DNA of 64,000 bases, from NCBI GenBank assembly GCA_933228895.1, contig OW121851.1, forward strand, positions 115,589,271-115,653,270. Reading direction: 5' to 3'. This DNA comes from Platycnemis pennipes (Eukaryota > Arthropoda > Insecta > Odonata > Platycnemididae). Both the position numbers and the translations under genes were made by a program. The notes under the pieces are model-generated. The model had not been told where the DNA came from and searched no databases. It saw nothing but the letters and a program-made list of their open reading frames with translations. Positions 1-13,300 of the stretch are shown here, piece after piece (position 1 is the first letter of the stretch; each line of letters opens with the position of its first letter).

Positions 1-470
1 TGAATAGGAAGTGGGATTGCGTGTTCGTACCATGTCTCCAGTATTCGTTTCCACAATGCTGCGAGGTTGAGCCTCCAAATGCAAGGATCATGGTGGCACC
101 TCCATTGAGCGAAAAACCTTCGGTCTGGGGCGATGAATCTTTTCCTTTTTATTCATGCCCGTCAGGTCTTATTTTCGTGCCCGAATTTCCGTGAGAATCC
201 GGCCGTGTGTGCACATTCGCGTGTTAAATAGATTTGATTGGCCATCCGAGTGTTGAAAATCGCAGTGTATTTAGTTTTTTAAAGTGATCTCCTACTGATC
301 AGTATGTATTCAGTCCTTCAACAGATGAAGCATTTACCCATCACATCAGTCGTTGTAGGGTTTGATTCGATAGTGAGTGGCGATGAAAGAATTTCGTGAT
401 AGTCCTAATGAGTTTGTATCGTACCATCTTTGTAAACCTGATTTTAGTCCTTGTACCTATAGGACATTAT

Positions 471-531
471 TCCCCTTGGCGGGATCTGAACCCGCCACGG
501 TCAGGCGCGTTACCGACTTGGCCTTAGTGGC
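471..531 (-). mobile_element. Shortened tRNA-like fragment
   Basis: The minus strand reads GGCCAAGTCGGTAACGCG (A-box-like), then a strong T-arm-like hairpin GGCGGG-TTCAGAT-CCCGCC (B box GGTTCAGATCC). The space between the boxes is too short for an anticodon arm plus variable loop, so it is a decayed SINE head or tRNA pseudogene. Confidence 0.4.
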
Positions 532-3500
532 GTTCAGCGATGAGTTCATCCCTATGAAATCAAATATTTATCTGTATTTGTGATACTCTGCTTTTGTAAA
601 TACTGGCACATATTACACGTAAGTATATATTTTGAGTGGGTTGTATGGAGTAGTTCTTTGTTTGATCTGCGTATGGGCATTTCAGTGCACTGTTATATGT
701 GTACTAAATAAGTTTGAAGGCTAAGTTTGCACGAAAAGAACCTATCGCCTTACAATACCTAGTAGGCAAAAGAATTTATTTTTTGTTGTAGAGCTTGAAG
801 TTTTTATAAGTAGGATATTTGTTGAGGTGCGTTTGCCCCTATAGTCCACCCCATGTTTTTATTTACTCAATAAAGTATCTTAATGACCGTTCACATATTA
901 TTTACTCTTGAGTCATTGTGACTTGGAATTAGTGTGGTTATGACTTAGCTTATTCTGTGAACCAGGTCCCAACTGGTGTTCCCCGGCACTTCAGGGTTCC
1001 GAGAAAACAGCCAGGGACGCCGCGATATTATTGTTGGGAAACGGAACATGTTTAGGATTAACTTCTGAACTGGTTCCTCTCACGCCCGCTATATGGCGAA
1101 AGAAATCGAAGCGCTTCATCCAACCTAAGGACTAATTAGTGTGAACCGCCGATTGATTACCTTGGAATAAATTCAAAAATGTTAATTAAGGTGCCCTCAG
1201 TCTGAAGGGTGCCGCAAACGTAAAAGGTTGTGAATCACTGCTGTAGACGTTAAACAACTGGCTGTTGACACTACCCTCAATTGAGGTATTATAAAGGATG
1301 TAGCTCTATTGACGATTGGTATGTTAAAAAATGATTGAAAAGTTGAAAGGCTTCAAATATAGGATGTACTGTGCGTGTTGTAAGTTTTTTGAATGGGAGG
1401 AAATCTCTGGAATCACACGAGGAAAACGACGGCCTCCACAGCATGGCGAATAAACGCAGCAGTAAAAGTTATCGTCGTTTGAAGAATGGTTTTGATGGGC
1501 GCGACACGCTTGCTTTTAAGATTCATGATCGAGGTTGAACATTCCCGACTGTGCGGGTTCAAAGCCAAGGATTGTTCGTTTGACCTTTGGGCATCACATC
1601 ATTACGCTTTTCGTTTTCAATGCGCACGAAACTTTATAGCTTTCGGAAATGGCGTAAAAAATCTCAATTACGTTAGTTCCTATGACTATTGTTTTATCCT
1701 TGATTTTGTCACAGTTATCATTTGAGGTGTATTACGTTGATAGTAGTGCTCAGTGGCCCTGAAGCTCATATTTACCTTCGACGTCCGATAAAACAATCTA
1801 CACTAGAGAAGTTTAGTAGCGTGAATAGGTAATGAAGTATTGGTAACTGAGGACAGTTGGTTATTACATTTGGGGTGATATCCCTGAGAATAATTGCCTT
1901 AACCCGAAGTGAGCTATTCGCTATTTTACCGGTGAGGTACAAGAAATCTCTGGTTAACCGCTGGTAGAAAGTTATCCTTTCGGTATACTTAGAATGAGTG
2001 AAGTTCATGTGCAGTAAGTCTTCGTGCTAGCATATGTGTGTTTTCTGTGGAAGAGTAATTTCGGATATTCAACAGGAATTCTACTTTTTCGCTGGTCATT
2101 TTAGGCATTACGACATTCAATTAATTGTCTATGCGCAGAAAGCTACGTGAAAATCAAGCGCTTCCCTGAGTTATATTTAACAGTATTGTTTAACAGTTCG
2201 CCTTGTAGAGGTGAAAGAAAAGTTGCATTATCTCGACCTTATGTGCATTTTTGAGCTGCTGCTTAAAGAGAATTTAGGTAATGAGCACACTTTTCTTCAT
2301 GATAGGAATTTCATAACATTTTGTATTTTCCCCTTATTCCCGCGAACGAGATTGCTACGGTTCATTCTTTGCTCTGTGCTTTTGCTGTCCCCTCAGCCGA
2401 GTGAATAATGCCATGTCATGCCCACTTAGAAAATTGTCCGTCTTACCTCTTGTTGGCGGAACAAATTTAAAACTTTCCTTTTCACACGTAACCTTCAAAT
2501 TCCAAGGGTGAACGGACATGTAGATTTTGTGTACATCAATTATATTCATGTTCTTAGTATCAGACATTGTCAGTAGGGTTAGTAGGCTTAGTATCAGACT
2601 TAGTATTAGTAGGGTTGAAATTGGTGGGGAAGCCACGTACAATTTTTGTGTGTGCTTTAAGGCAGTCTCCATCCGTCTTCCTTTCTCATGCCACCGGAGA
2701 TTCATATTTTCGCCAATTCTCAGGACATTGGTTTATATTCATTTGCTTTTACCTTGAAGTCCGTAACCATCCTAAACTATTTATTTAATTTGATTCGTTG
2801 ATTCGACATGAAATTAGTGTTTTTGATGTCAGATGTGCATGGCTGTAGTGGGCGCTATACCACATCGCTTTCAAACGACGTCCCTACTGTTATGGGACGG
2901 AATAGTGATAGTCGCTCTATGTCTCCTTACCTGACCTACTTGTGATCGGCTTCGAATTCTTACGTAAACTCTGGGTTACAATACCAACTGAAGGCGCATT
3001 GTTCACCCCTTAGGGTCTATTTCTAGATGCCTATTGAGAAATATTTTCTTCGGTTCCATGAGAATAACACTAATAGTACGCTAAAATTTTAACATGTAAT
3101 TTTTCCGTGAGTTCATCTCGGAATCATTGCATGGATTTTCAGTTATTTTGTATCTATCGCAATTGTGACAACTATGACAAGAATTATTTTCAGTTATTTT
3201 GGTTAAGTTATAGTATTCTTTTCGCTTTCATTTTAGGGCTAAGGAGATCGAAATGTCGTGCATTTAATCCATTAATCCATTATATTCGGCTCTTTGTGAA
3301 TAGCGAATAGCGTTAGAATTGGGTGCATGAACCACTGCATAGGTATTAGAAGGAAGCGAGACTCCGTGTTTTTGTTGCAGAATTGTTACATTTAATAATG
3401 CCCCCATTATAATTTGGTTAATCCTAACGATAACGTTGGAAGTCGCTACCTTGATCATAAAGGCTTCTTATGTTGAATAATAGTTGTACTTCACTGAATT

Positions 3501-6500
3501 GTGACCCGATTCCATTTCGTTTTACTAATGACGAAGAATGCCGCAGCGTTATTATGAAGTTACTTTCGTTAGTAAAGTAATACTTTCGAATTTTCAACAT
3601 TGTTTTCCTGATCCAAGATTGTTAATAGCATGAAAGTGTTTCAATATTTTGTTTAAATTTTCTGTGTGAATTACAACTGAGGGCTGTGCTTTGGGGGAAT
3701 CAAGGTTAGCAGGTTATGAATTTAAAATTGTATTTTCATTAATAAATTAGGTTTTCCTCATTTAATGATGTAAGATTTTTTTATTCATTCATTAAAATAC
3801 CTAAAGAATAATTGATCTCTTTCGCTTTCTCTTTATGTTACGGGCAGAGCTTTCGACTTTCTAATGTACATACTTGCAATTTTTTAACGCTGTGAAATCC
3901 AGATTTATCTAAAATCTGTATAAGAGGCTATAGAAAACGTAATATCTTACGCTGAGGCTATCCTTCCGAAGCACCCCCATTCCGGCTTCATTGTCACATG
4001 TAAGGTAAAGGCCAGAGTTCGACTCCTGGCAGCAGGCAGTTTACATTGGTTTAAATAAATTTAGATTTCCGATGTAGAATTTAAGCTATTAGTAGCTTCA
4101 GAAGACAGGTTCGGCTTCTGCTCATATTGGGAAATGTCAGAACTACTTACCATTGTGTGTTTTTTTGATTTATCACGTTCCCGTAAAATGCTTGTGGTAA
4201 ATAAACGAGCCCACTCATCTGTATTTGCTTAGGTTTGGCCTTCTCACTTGGATGTTTACCCACATATTATTTCACATTAAGAGACTCATATTTTCAGCTT
4301 GTGCTCATCTATCGTAATTGTATTATATTATTTTTTAAACAATTAATGGAAATCACTTCAAGATATAAATTTCTATAGTTTAAATAACAAATGTACTCTG
4401 TTTATACGGGGCATTGTAATTTCACCTTCAGAAATACTCGGCTCATTTTTCCGATGTCTGCTTTTCGCAATACCTAGTATACATTTTGATGGCTCCTGTA
4501 CCAACATACGCAGTCACCTGATGAGTATGATTCTTCTAATTTTGCCCCTTCGCATTAATCTTTATTGATTTAACTAACTAAAGGATGCTTTATCGTGGTT
4601 GGGTTAGTAACTCGTTAGTTGATTGTTGCGTCTTCAGCGGTCTCTTCTGATTCTTCATTGGCATTCCAGCCACCGTTTTCTGTTTCACGTTCAATCAGGC
4701 CACACGATTCATCATTTCGAAATCGGCTCAATACTTTTCGGACGCTTCATCTCGCTTTTGCTCAAGGCATTCGCTGAGCAAAACTAATGTAGGTATCGTA
4801 TTTTTTAGTTACTCTTCTTTGAATGATGTTAATTTTGTGTAAATTTTTTTAAAACCCCATTTTTATTTCAATAGATGATCTCGGCTATAGTCACAACTCC
4901 GAAGCGTACATATTTATGTTTATTAAATGGAAAAGTGTCTCGCGAGGGAGCGTCGGTAATGGTCGAAGGAAAGAGTAATGCTTTTACTCGTATTGTCCTC
5001 GAGCCATTTTAGTTCAGTGAGACATTAATAAAACTGTTTCGGTGGGAAATATTTCCACTACGATTCCGAATGAAACCGTAAATTCTAGTTTATTTAATAG
5101 TTTTACTGCAGTGTTTTTACGCGTTTATCGTGAAATATGAAATAGTTAATCATTTTCATATCCATTTTCACATAATGCGTTACTGTGATGGAACAATATA
5201 TTTTTAAGTACCCTATTTATCATTCGTTTTGCAAGATTTTTTTCGGTATTTCAGTTATGTTACAGCACAGGCTAAGTTACCCAAGGAGCTTGTTTGATGC
5301 GTGGGTGGAGTTCACTTCGTACTGAGCCCAAAGCCAGATATAATTCCCACTTTCAGGATAGAAAATTATTTCGCGAGGATTATTGTTGGGAGTGTCGGAA
5401 AGGCATTACACGACGTTAAAGCTGGTACCTTCAGGTCCTTACCCTAAATGCCATCGCACTTAGCCAACCCGCCACTGGTATGTGCTCATTCTTAATGCCT
5501 TATTATTGGTAATTTTTTATTTCTGTTACCGATGATATCTGAGGTGTCGAATTTACATGTTTAGGAATGACATTGGATGTTGAAAAATATCCTTGAAAGG
5601 CGTGAATTATGTTTTAATTATTTTTTCTTCTCCCATGGTATCTCTTTTTTTATTCTCCATGTTCACAACTCAAGACTGCATAGCTTAAGTAAATATTTAC
5701 CCTGTTAAAGATAAGGAGCTCCTTCTCCCTCTAGTTGTATCAGATGTAGGTCCAGTGACTTCCTGTGATTATCTCAAACTCTTCACCAGCTCGTTTTGGT
5801 AATCTTATGATGTTAGCCGCAATATTTAGCCTAAATGATCATTTCCGTTGTTTTGTTTGCTTAGGTAGGAATGTAGGACAGTAGGAATGACTTGACTCAC
5901 CGGTCATCCGACTCTTTATCTTTTAAGCATTCTGTCCCTGGCTGTTGTTCATCTTTTGTTGCGCAGTCAAGGGTGTCACTCATGTCGACCCTTAATTGAG
6001 TCTAGAAAATTTTCTAACTCCCCCAAACGCCGTTGTAGTCAGTATGTAATTTGCGCTTTTATGAGGAATGTCGATTTTTTTAAATGCCAAATAATTTGCA
6101 GCATCGATTGACCTTCCTATATTGTATTTAGTTCTTCATCGGAATGAGGTGACTTTAAATTTACGAGATTGATGTAAAATGCATATAGAGGTTCCCCCGC
6201 GGCCAAATACTTCATCCCATCTTGATGATGTTCTTCTTGAGATAATGTGTACTTTCTTGTTCTCGTTATTCTATCTGCAAGGAATTCCTCGCAAACTCCC
6301 TCTACCTCGCTTCTATCATGATTTTCCCGCTATGCCTTCTCCATCCACTTACTCAGTCTCATCGTAGCTACTTCCCTAGATTGGGTAATTCTCATCGTTT
6401 GTCGGACATCCTCGGTCTTTCATCATGTACACATCTCAAAAGCTGCGAGACTTCTTTCATCCCCTTTCCTTAATACCTCCGTTTTAGCATCAGGTAACAC

Positions 6501-9254
6501 ATCGCTCCATGTGAAAACTCTTCACCGGTCTTTTCGTTACTCAAAGAGTCGTTCCATTACGAGTAAATGCCCCTTTCACCAAAGCCTCCCTCTCCAACGT
6601 TTTCAGGCGCTGTGTGTAACATATACCGCAGTACTACCCAAGGGACTAAACTGATTGCCCAACACTATTGTATGTGCCATCTTTCTCTTGTGGTTCCTCT
6701 AGCTCCCTTCGTTCAAGAAAATTTCATCACCATAGTTTTCTGTAATTAATCTTCATTCCTTGTCTACCACATACGTTGTGTAATGAAAGCAGTAGTCATA
6801 TGAAGTACTTTCTTTAAATAGCGTACTTGCGCTTTTCCATCCAGTTGTTTGTAATTAGTCTGAAAATGTTTTATTCTACGCCCTAAAAAGGAACTCAAAT
6901 TGCGTATATGCCCTCGGAACAAAGTGGTTGGTTCGGGTGCACCCCATGCCTAAGACTCCATTGTTTATGTATCACATCTGTGTGGAGTGATTTTTCTTCA
7001 GTATAATTTATATACGTGAGTAACTCTACCAGGTCGGTAACGATGCTTGTGTTATGTGTCCCGGTGACCCAAAGTCGCGGTTTCGAATGATGATCATCGA
7101 TGTTTCCTTTGTCCTAGGATCAACATCTTAGGTGTACCATTGCATTATATGCCGTTGGAGCGTCTAAAACTGGAGACTATTACTACTTAAGTGCTATAGA
7201 AGCCCATCCTTATCGAGACACGCCGCTACATAACTGATTATGATTTTTGGTCTGGAAAGGTGGCCCTCCCACTCGCGATTATCCTCTGATGATACAATAC
7301 CCGCCTTTCTTCTTGCCTGTAAATTCGATTTATTTTAAATTTTTATATTAACAATAGAACCCGCAGTGTTGTATTGATAAAAGGTTTCATTCCTTAAAAT
7401 TAAGCATGCCTGATGTTGGTTCACCCCCTGCCACACGCCCTTACGTGGGCCTGCAGGGTACAATGTACATGTAGATGCCTATCGCACCCATGCATTGCGT
7501 CATTCCTTCGCTTATCTTCCAGACTCAGTGGTGTTTTGTCGTCCGTGTTCGTTTGTTTTTGGCTTTAAAGGCCCTTCGATAGCGATGAATCGCTAAGGTG
7601 TATTCGTGAAATATCGTTCAGCCAAATGTCCGTGTCATCTATTCAGGTAGTCGTATTCTTTCTAATGGAACGCCCAGCTTCACCCTGTCTTAGACTTTTC
7701 TCGCTTGCCTAGGTATATTTAATAATATTGTCATCTCCGTAATGCCTGTTGGTATGTTTTCGTGACGATTTTTTAAGTCCTCATGAAGGAATCTAACCTT
7801 TGTCTCATCCCTTACTCTTTGTGGGGGATTTTGGTTCTCGGTCGTTGTTCTCTCTTTTTTCTCTCAAATCGTAGTGTTCTATTGGTTCACAAGGTCAGCG
7901 TGACGGCAGAAATTCAAAATATTCGAATTGGGTGTCCCAGATAGAATGCGAAGCTGCGGTGGGTAGTGCGCCGGTTGGAGTTGAAGGAAACCAATTAAAC
8001 TTCCCAATACGACGATATGCGGTTTCTCCCTTACTTTCGTGGCATGTTCCCTGCGAGGCCTTGCTGTACAACCTCGAAATGTCGATTTCCGTGTGGTTTG
8101 AGCGTTCCAATTCCCACGAGAACAAATGTTGGATGGGGAAGTCACGGTTACTATCCGGTAATTATAAAGTTTTTCTGTTCCGGAAAACAACTGTTCGATG
8201 AGTGATTCATGGACCGCTAGGCTTTATGTATGCAGAGATCATCCGAATCTTTTTCGGCGTAAATGATTGAAATTGGAGCCGATAACATTTTTCGAATCAA
8301 GCTGTGGTTATGGTTATTATCACAATATATTTCATTTTCATCTGGTCCACTAGTTAGTTTTTTATCATAGTTCGATTTACATGGTTCTAAATGGTGCTAC
8401 CTGTGCTTGCAACGGTTTTCTGGTATTGATGGCTCTCAAAGCTAACACATTCCCTTATTGCTTTTTCTATTTAATGTATCTATTCACTTTTCCTGCATTG
8501 CAATGTATATGAATTATTTAGGAAAGTTTTATGTTGTTGATGTAATCTCCCAATATTAGCATAATGTTTTTCGGTTCTCGTAACAGTTTTACACGCCAAT
8601 GACATTAGTATGATTTATTTAATTTCTTTAGAATCCTCCGTTATGCTCTCGTAATGATCTAATCTTTTTATTTCCTCCGTTAATATCCTGCTACTTGTGT
8701 AATCGTACTTCTTTAATAGTATGAGTTAACGCTTTTAGCTTGATATCTCTCTCCATATCCTCGCATCACGTTACAGGTAATGATTTGTGCGTGCATTAAC
8801 ATTAAATTTTAGTAACTGTGAATTCTACTAGTCTTGAGGAATTTAGCCATGTAAAGTTCGTGTTCTTTCTCCTTAGCTGATGGTCAGTGTTGATTGGATG
8901 CAGTTTGACGATTATTCTCGACCTACTTTGAATGAATTAGCTCTAGCAAAATTACTCGTCAAATTATATGGTAAACACGCCTGAACAAGTCTGAATGTTT
9001 CCCAACTTCATTCGCATGTCTTCCTTTTTACAACAGAACATAAGGGCATTTAGGCCAGAATTCATTTATCCAATAATGGCAACTTAATCTCGCGAATTCA
9101 AGTCGCTGTGCTGCATTCACGATAACATACTGCTGAAGCATGGAGTGAAAATTAAATTAGGCGTATAGGAAATTTGGAATAACATGAAATTCGGTTGAAA
9201 TTCTCAAAATGTCACGTTTCTTCATAACTCCATCCATGAATCGTGGAATAAGCT
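532..9254. other. No gene or repeat recognised
   Basis: AT-rich sequence with only short open frames (up to 116 codons, at 2355-2705 minus) and no motifs or consistent splice structure. Minor local repetition occurs: TAGTATCAGAC twice and AGTAGGGTTAG-like words in 2555-2622, and TTTTCAGTTATTTTG-like words at about 3138 and 3189. Confidence 0.6.
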
Positions 9255-9375
9255 AGTCATGTTATGTCTTGATAAGCATGTTAACATAATTCTTCTCTTT
9301 TGCATCTTTTGGCACTTTATCCATATGTCTCATAGGGCGTCTTCCTCTGCAGTTTCCTCTGCATTCCCTTTTCCC
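9255..9375 (-). mobile_element. LINE family B, short C-terminal fragment
   Basis: The minus-strand translation contains GRRPMRHMDKVPKDAKEKNYVNM, matching the GRGRPRMSYMEQVVKDVKERNYVGM block of the 62-63 kb LINE at the same spacing. Sequence on either side is not recognisably LINE. A SINE-body fragment begins about 80 bases further on. Confidence 0.7.
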
Positions 9376-9455
9376 GACATTTCTCTCTTCATGGTAGCCC
9401 AATGGAAAGAGCGGTTCGCTGCCAAGCGGCTGTGAACGGCTGATAAATTTCACAG

Positions 9456-9522
9456 GCCCGTGTGTTAGTATTTAGTGAGCTCTACCCTCAGTAACTAGAC
9501 CAACCTTCGGGTTTAGACAGCT
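9456..9522 (+). mobile_element. SINE body fragment
   Basis: GAGCTCTACCCTCAGTAACT, then AGACCAACCTTCGGGTTTAG, matches the 3' half of the complete SINE (AGCTCTACCCTCACGTATCA, then AAACCAACCTTCGGGTTGAG at 45736-45775). The tRNA-like head is missing. It lies just beyond a LINE B fragment. Confidence 0.7.
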
Positions 9523-9799
9523 TTATTTACTCTCATTATTGTCCCATACTTTCACAATTGCTTCATAAAAAAATCCCTGTCGAATTTATTCAGGTTAATA
9601 ATGCCTGCGTGGTATGTAATATCGCGGGTTTGAATCCTACCTTGCACGGACAAAGGCGTTATATTTGTCTTTGAATTTAGTTTAAAAGGTGCAATTTAAC
9701 CTTAGCAGTTGTAGCTGTACGAAATCGACTACTGCTACCCGACGAATAGTCTGAGGTTATTGTAAACTTTTAACTCCCGGATGACTGAGGGGGGTTTGT

Positions 9800-10350
9800 T
9801 CATTCATTTTATCTAGCGGCATTGAGCACCCTGAACAGTCGCGGACCGTGTGGTACATGCCCCGTTGGAAGGTGCGGGAGGATAAAAAGCGATAATCGAT
9901 CCCTCCTATCCGGTTTTCCCGCAATTCCCCGTCGCCGTTCGTGTCTCAGCCTCCTGATCCATGTGTGGAGCAAGAGGGTGTTGCGAAACTCGTTCGAACA
10001 TTTTTTCCGTGTCAAGATTGCGCGAGTGGAACGGGGGCCCTCGGTAAGGACGTCTCGCAACCCGTTGCCATGTCTAGGTCATGGCTGGCCCTGTTCCCCG
10101 CATCGCTTCCTCGCTCTTTCCACTCCGCCGAAGACTTTCACTCGCCGCTTGCCGTGGATTCGCCGTTCCTCGGTACCACTGCTGCCACCCTCTCCATTCA
10201 ACTTTCACCCTCGGACGAGGGCCACGTGTTGGGACCTTATACACCCCCGCTTCGTCCCCGAGCGAAACCAGCTGTTCCCTTCGACTCATTCTGCTCGGTC
10301 CGGTGCGGCTCCATTCGTTCGACCCACTTCGCGAGCGTGACATAATATTT
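9800..10350. other. CpG-rich island with overlapping open frames
   Basis: GC and CpG content rise sharply here. Frames of 172, 134 and 99 codons on the plus strand and 83-89 codons on the minus strand overlap one another, and all are rich in Arg, Pro and Ser. That is the pattern of stop-poor composition rather than of a gene. No protein family is recognised. It may be a promoter or an unmethylated island. Confidence 0.5.
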
Positions 10351-13300
10351 CCAGGTCGCTGGCTGAAAAAAAAGCTGTGAGCCGAAGTATCCGCCCGTTA
10401 GCTTTCGAATTCATAGGTCGCGGTGGGCTCAGCAGTTTTGCCATTATGGAAGTTCCACAGTCAAATACATGTTATGTCATTTTTTCATACTGATTTGGCT
10501 TAAAAAAATGTCCTCAATCTGTCTTCGTCAATTGCATTGTACCCTTCCTTGTTATTTTTTCGGAAAGTCACACTTGTAAGTACGTGGAGTCAGGGGGAGA
10601 TTTTCTTCGGAAAGTATATCTTATTGGCATCAGAAATATCATTTTGGCGAGTAACCCGCTACTCCACGATGTAAAGCTTTGTTAAAATGATGGCACTAAT
10701 CCTTCAGAGGTTCATAGTTATTAGCATACAACAACAGACAATGTCGCTACACTCGGCTCCTGTATGAATTATTTGCGACAAGTTTCATTGCGTTCCCGCA
10801 GTTAGAAGTAAAAAACTATTGAGAAGTGCTGCAATACAAAAAATCGACCGTAAATAAAGGCATTGACCATTTGAAAATTGAACTTGTCTTCTCCATGGAT
10901 AAGCTTTTCCACTTTCAGCATAAACCCATATACGTGGCCAGTATCTGTTGAGAGAGTAATCGTATGTTTCCCTGGAACCCTGTACTCTAATCATTTTCTA
11001 CTCTTTCAGCTGAGTTGTTGAATAACAATTCAACTAAAAATTTGCAATTGTATAGTATTTTAGACTACTCCGATTGCAGAAAAAGAATATTTTTCGTCAA
11101 CTCGTCTATCGTAATGTCGTAGATTCTTTGGACAGATTCTCCAGTTTTCTGGATCATATCGTATCGTCTCTTATATTTTATAAGAGACCCCGTAAAACGT
11201 TAGAGGACTCGCGAGGCACCAATGCTTTGACTTGGTGTAGAATTGGCATAAACTTTAGAGAAGTAGGACGCAAAAAGACTTTTATCCTGGCGTTCATTAG
11301 TCACGATTTCATTGTGTGGATCCCCAATACCTTTTAGCTCCGTACCATAAGAAATAAAAGAAACAAATTGTGTTTTATTGTACATACGATCAGATGCTTC
11401 TGCGATGCCTGCGATGTGAGCCCTTGAATGAGTCTTGCCGAAAAGACGCTAATCAGTGTTGACGATGACTCTTGATGGGGTAGCATCCGCTTAATGAATC
11501 GATGTCTAAACTTTTTAACCTTCCAATGGAGGAACCTTGAGGTATTAATTTTGTTTGTGTTGTATTCTCTCCTTAGATTTAAATTGAAATGCTTCGGAAT
11601 GAGTGTGAAAGTAATCACTGGTGTATTTGAGTTCGGTAGTTTGTTTTATGGAAACTTGTGGTTTTTTTTCTTAATTACTAAAATAGATTGTAGGCAAATT
11701 CATATTTAACCGGAAAATTTTGGTTTTGTGGCTGTGAAATGTCAAATAAATTGATGCTTTTTATACGGATTGCAGTTGTTACTCTTCTTCTAAATTCGAT
11801 GTGTACTAATAGTAGGTATATTCCTGTAGAAACAATACACGAACAAATATAAACTAGTTGAAAACAAAGAATGTCTGCTAAATAATTTCGACGTACGGCG
11901 GTACATAATTTTCTGATATACAGTTCATTGGTGTTTTTATTTTAGATCTTGTAGTGGCTTTTGAAAAAGGCATTTAACTTTTAGATTAACTTCACTCGAA
12001 TCAGCGTCGCATGAACCCATGGTTTTTCCCATGCTCTTTCGTACGTGAAGTATCACCCGGAGTGCCTGTCCTTTTCTGTGTTGATGGTGAATTGAATGTT
12101 ATGAGTGCGATATTGAATTTTCCATTTTCCTTATATTCAATTTTCTTCATGAGAGAGGTGCTGCCAACATGATAAATATTCGTCCACGAACACAAGGATA
12201 TCGCAGCTCGATTGTCTCGCATGGCTTCCGGATCGTTCTTGATCGTGGTCGCTGAGACGACCCGATTCCTCGGACGAATATCCCCAGGCGTCAATCGAGG
12301 GGGCGAAATGCCGTTTTTTTTTGTCGACGCAATGACATTCGCGGGACCTTTTGAGCCATCGGTCGAGTTTATTAGGCCGGAGCTATCCGCTTCTGTCATT
12401 GACTTTAATTATGACATTCTCCCGCTCAGATAATCTGGAGTAACAAAATCCAAATTAGGTTCGATTTCTGGGACTATTTCCTTGCCACTCAGTATTTTAT
12501 GGATGCACATTCCTCCGTGTTTAATTGAGTGCTCTCTTAAATTTTGTTCTTGCGCATTCAGATAACTAGATGAAAATGTTTTAACTGAAATAATCCAACG
12601 CTGTGGGAAATTCTCGTGATCTCTCTTTCAAATAAGTATTATCCCTCAGATAAATCCCTTTTCCCCCTCTTATCCGATAAAATCTTCTCAAAATTAACGT
12701 TGTGTAGAATTACTGTCGTTAACGTTCTTAAAGGTGGGCCAAATTCCGTTTAGTTCTTTAGTGTAAATTATTCCGAACCACCGAAAAGCTCTGTCTCAGC
12801 TAATTTCCTCAAAATAAAGATAAGATGAATCTGGAGTGGTATGTGTGGATTAGTTTTTTTTTAATTCCCAGTTTTACCTTTAAAATGAATATGTTTTTGT
12901 CTGCCTGGAGTATCTCGTTCGTAAAGATTGCAAAAACGTTTGTGTCGCTGGGTATTCGCGAGTCCTCGAGTTCCACTTAAGGGTGTGGTTTTGCTTGCGT
13001 AAGATTCGCCGTCTTGGCTCTGAGAAGAGAATGAGAAAGGCCAGACTTAAAGTGAATACATTTGGCATTAAACCTCAAGCTGAGGTTTATGTCTGAAAAT
13101 CAGCATTTTTGCCTGAATATAAAAAATGGAGTTTTACTCATGATGCTGTTCAGTATCGCAACTTTCTAATATCTTAACATACCGATAATTGCCATTCTCT
13201 CATACCCGCCAGTTAACAGCATAACTAAGCTGATAATATCGACGTCAAACGCTGTTAAAGTTTATTTAAAAATCTGTTCATATCAATATTATTGTAATCT

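Noticed and set aside
2555..2622. Telomere-like TTAGG repeats
   Set aside because: The words are only loosely similar (GGGTTAG, GGCTTAG) and not in tandem; it is simple local repetition.
9822..10340. 172-codon open frame as a gene
   Set aside because: It overlaps several other open frames on both strands in CpG-rich DNA, the peptide is Arg/Pro/Ser-rich without motifs, and no splice or start context supports it.
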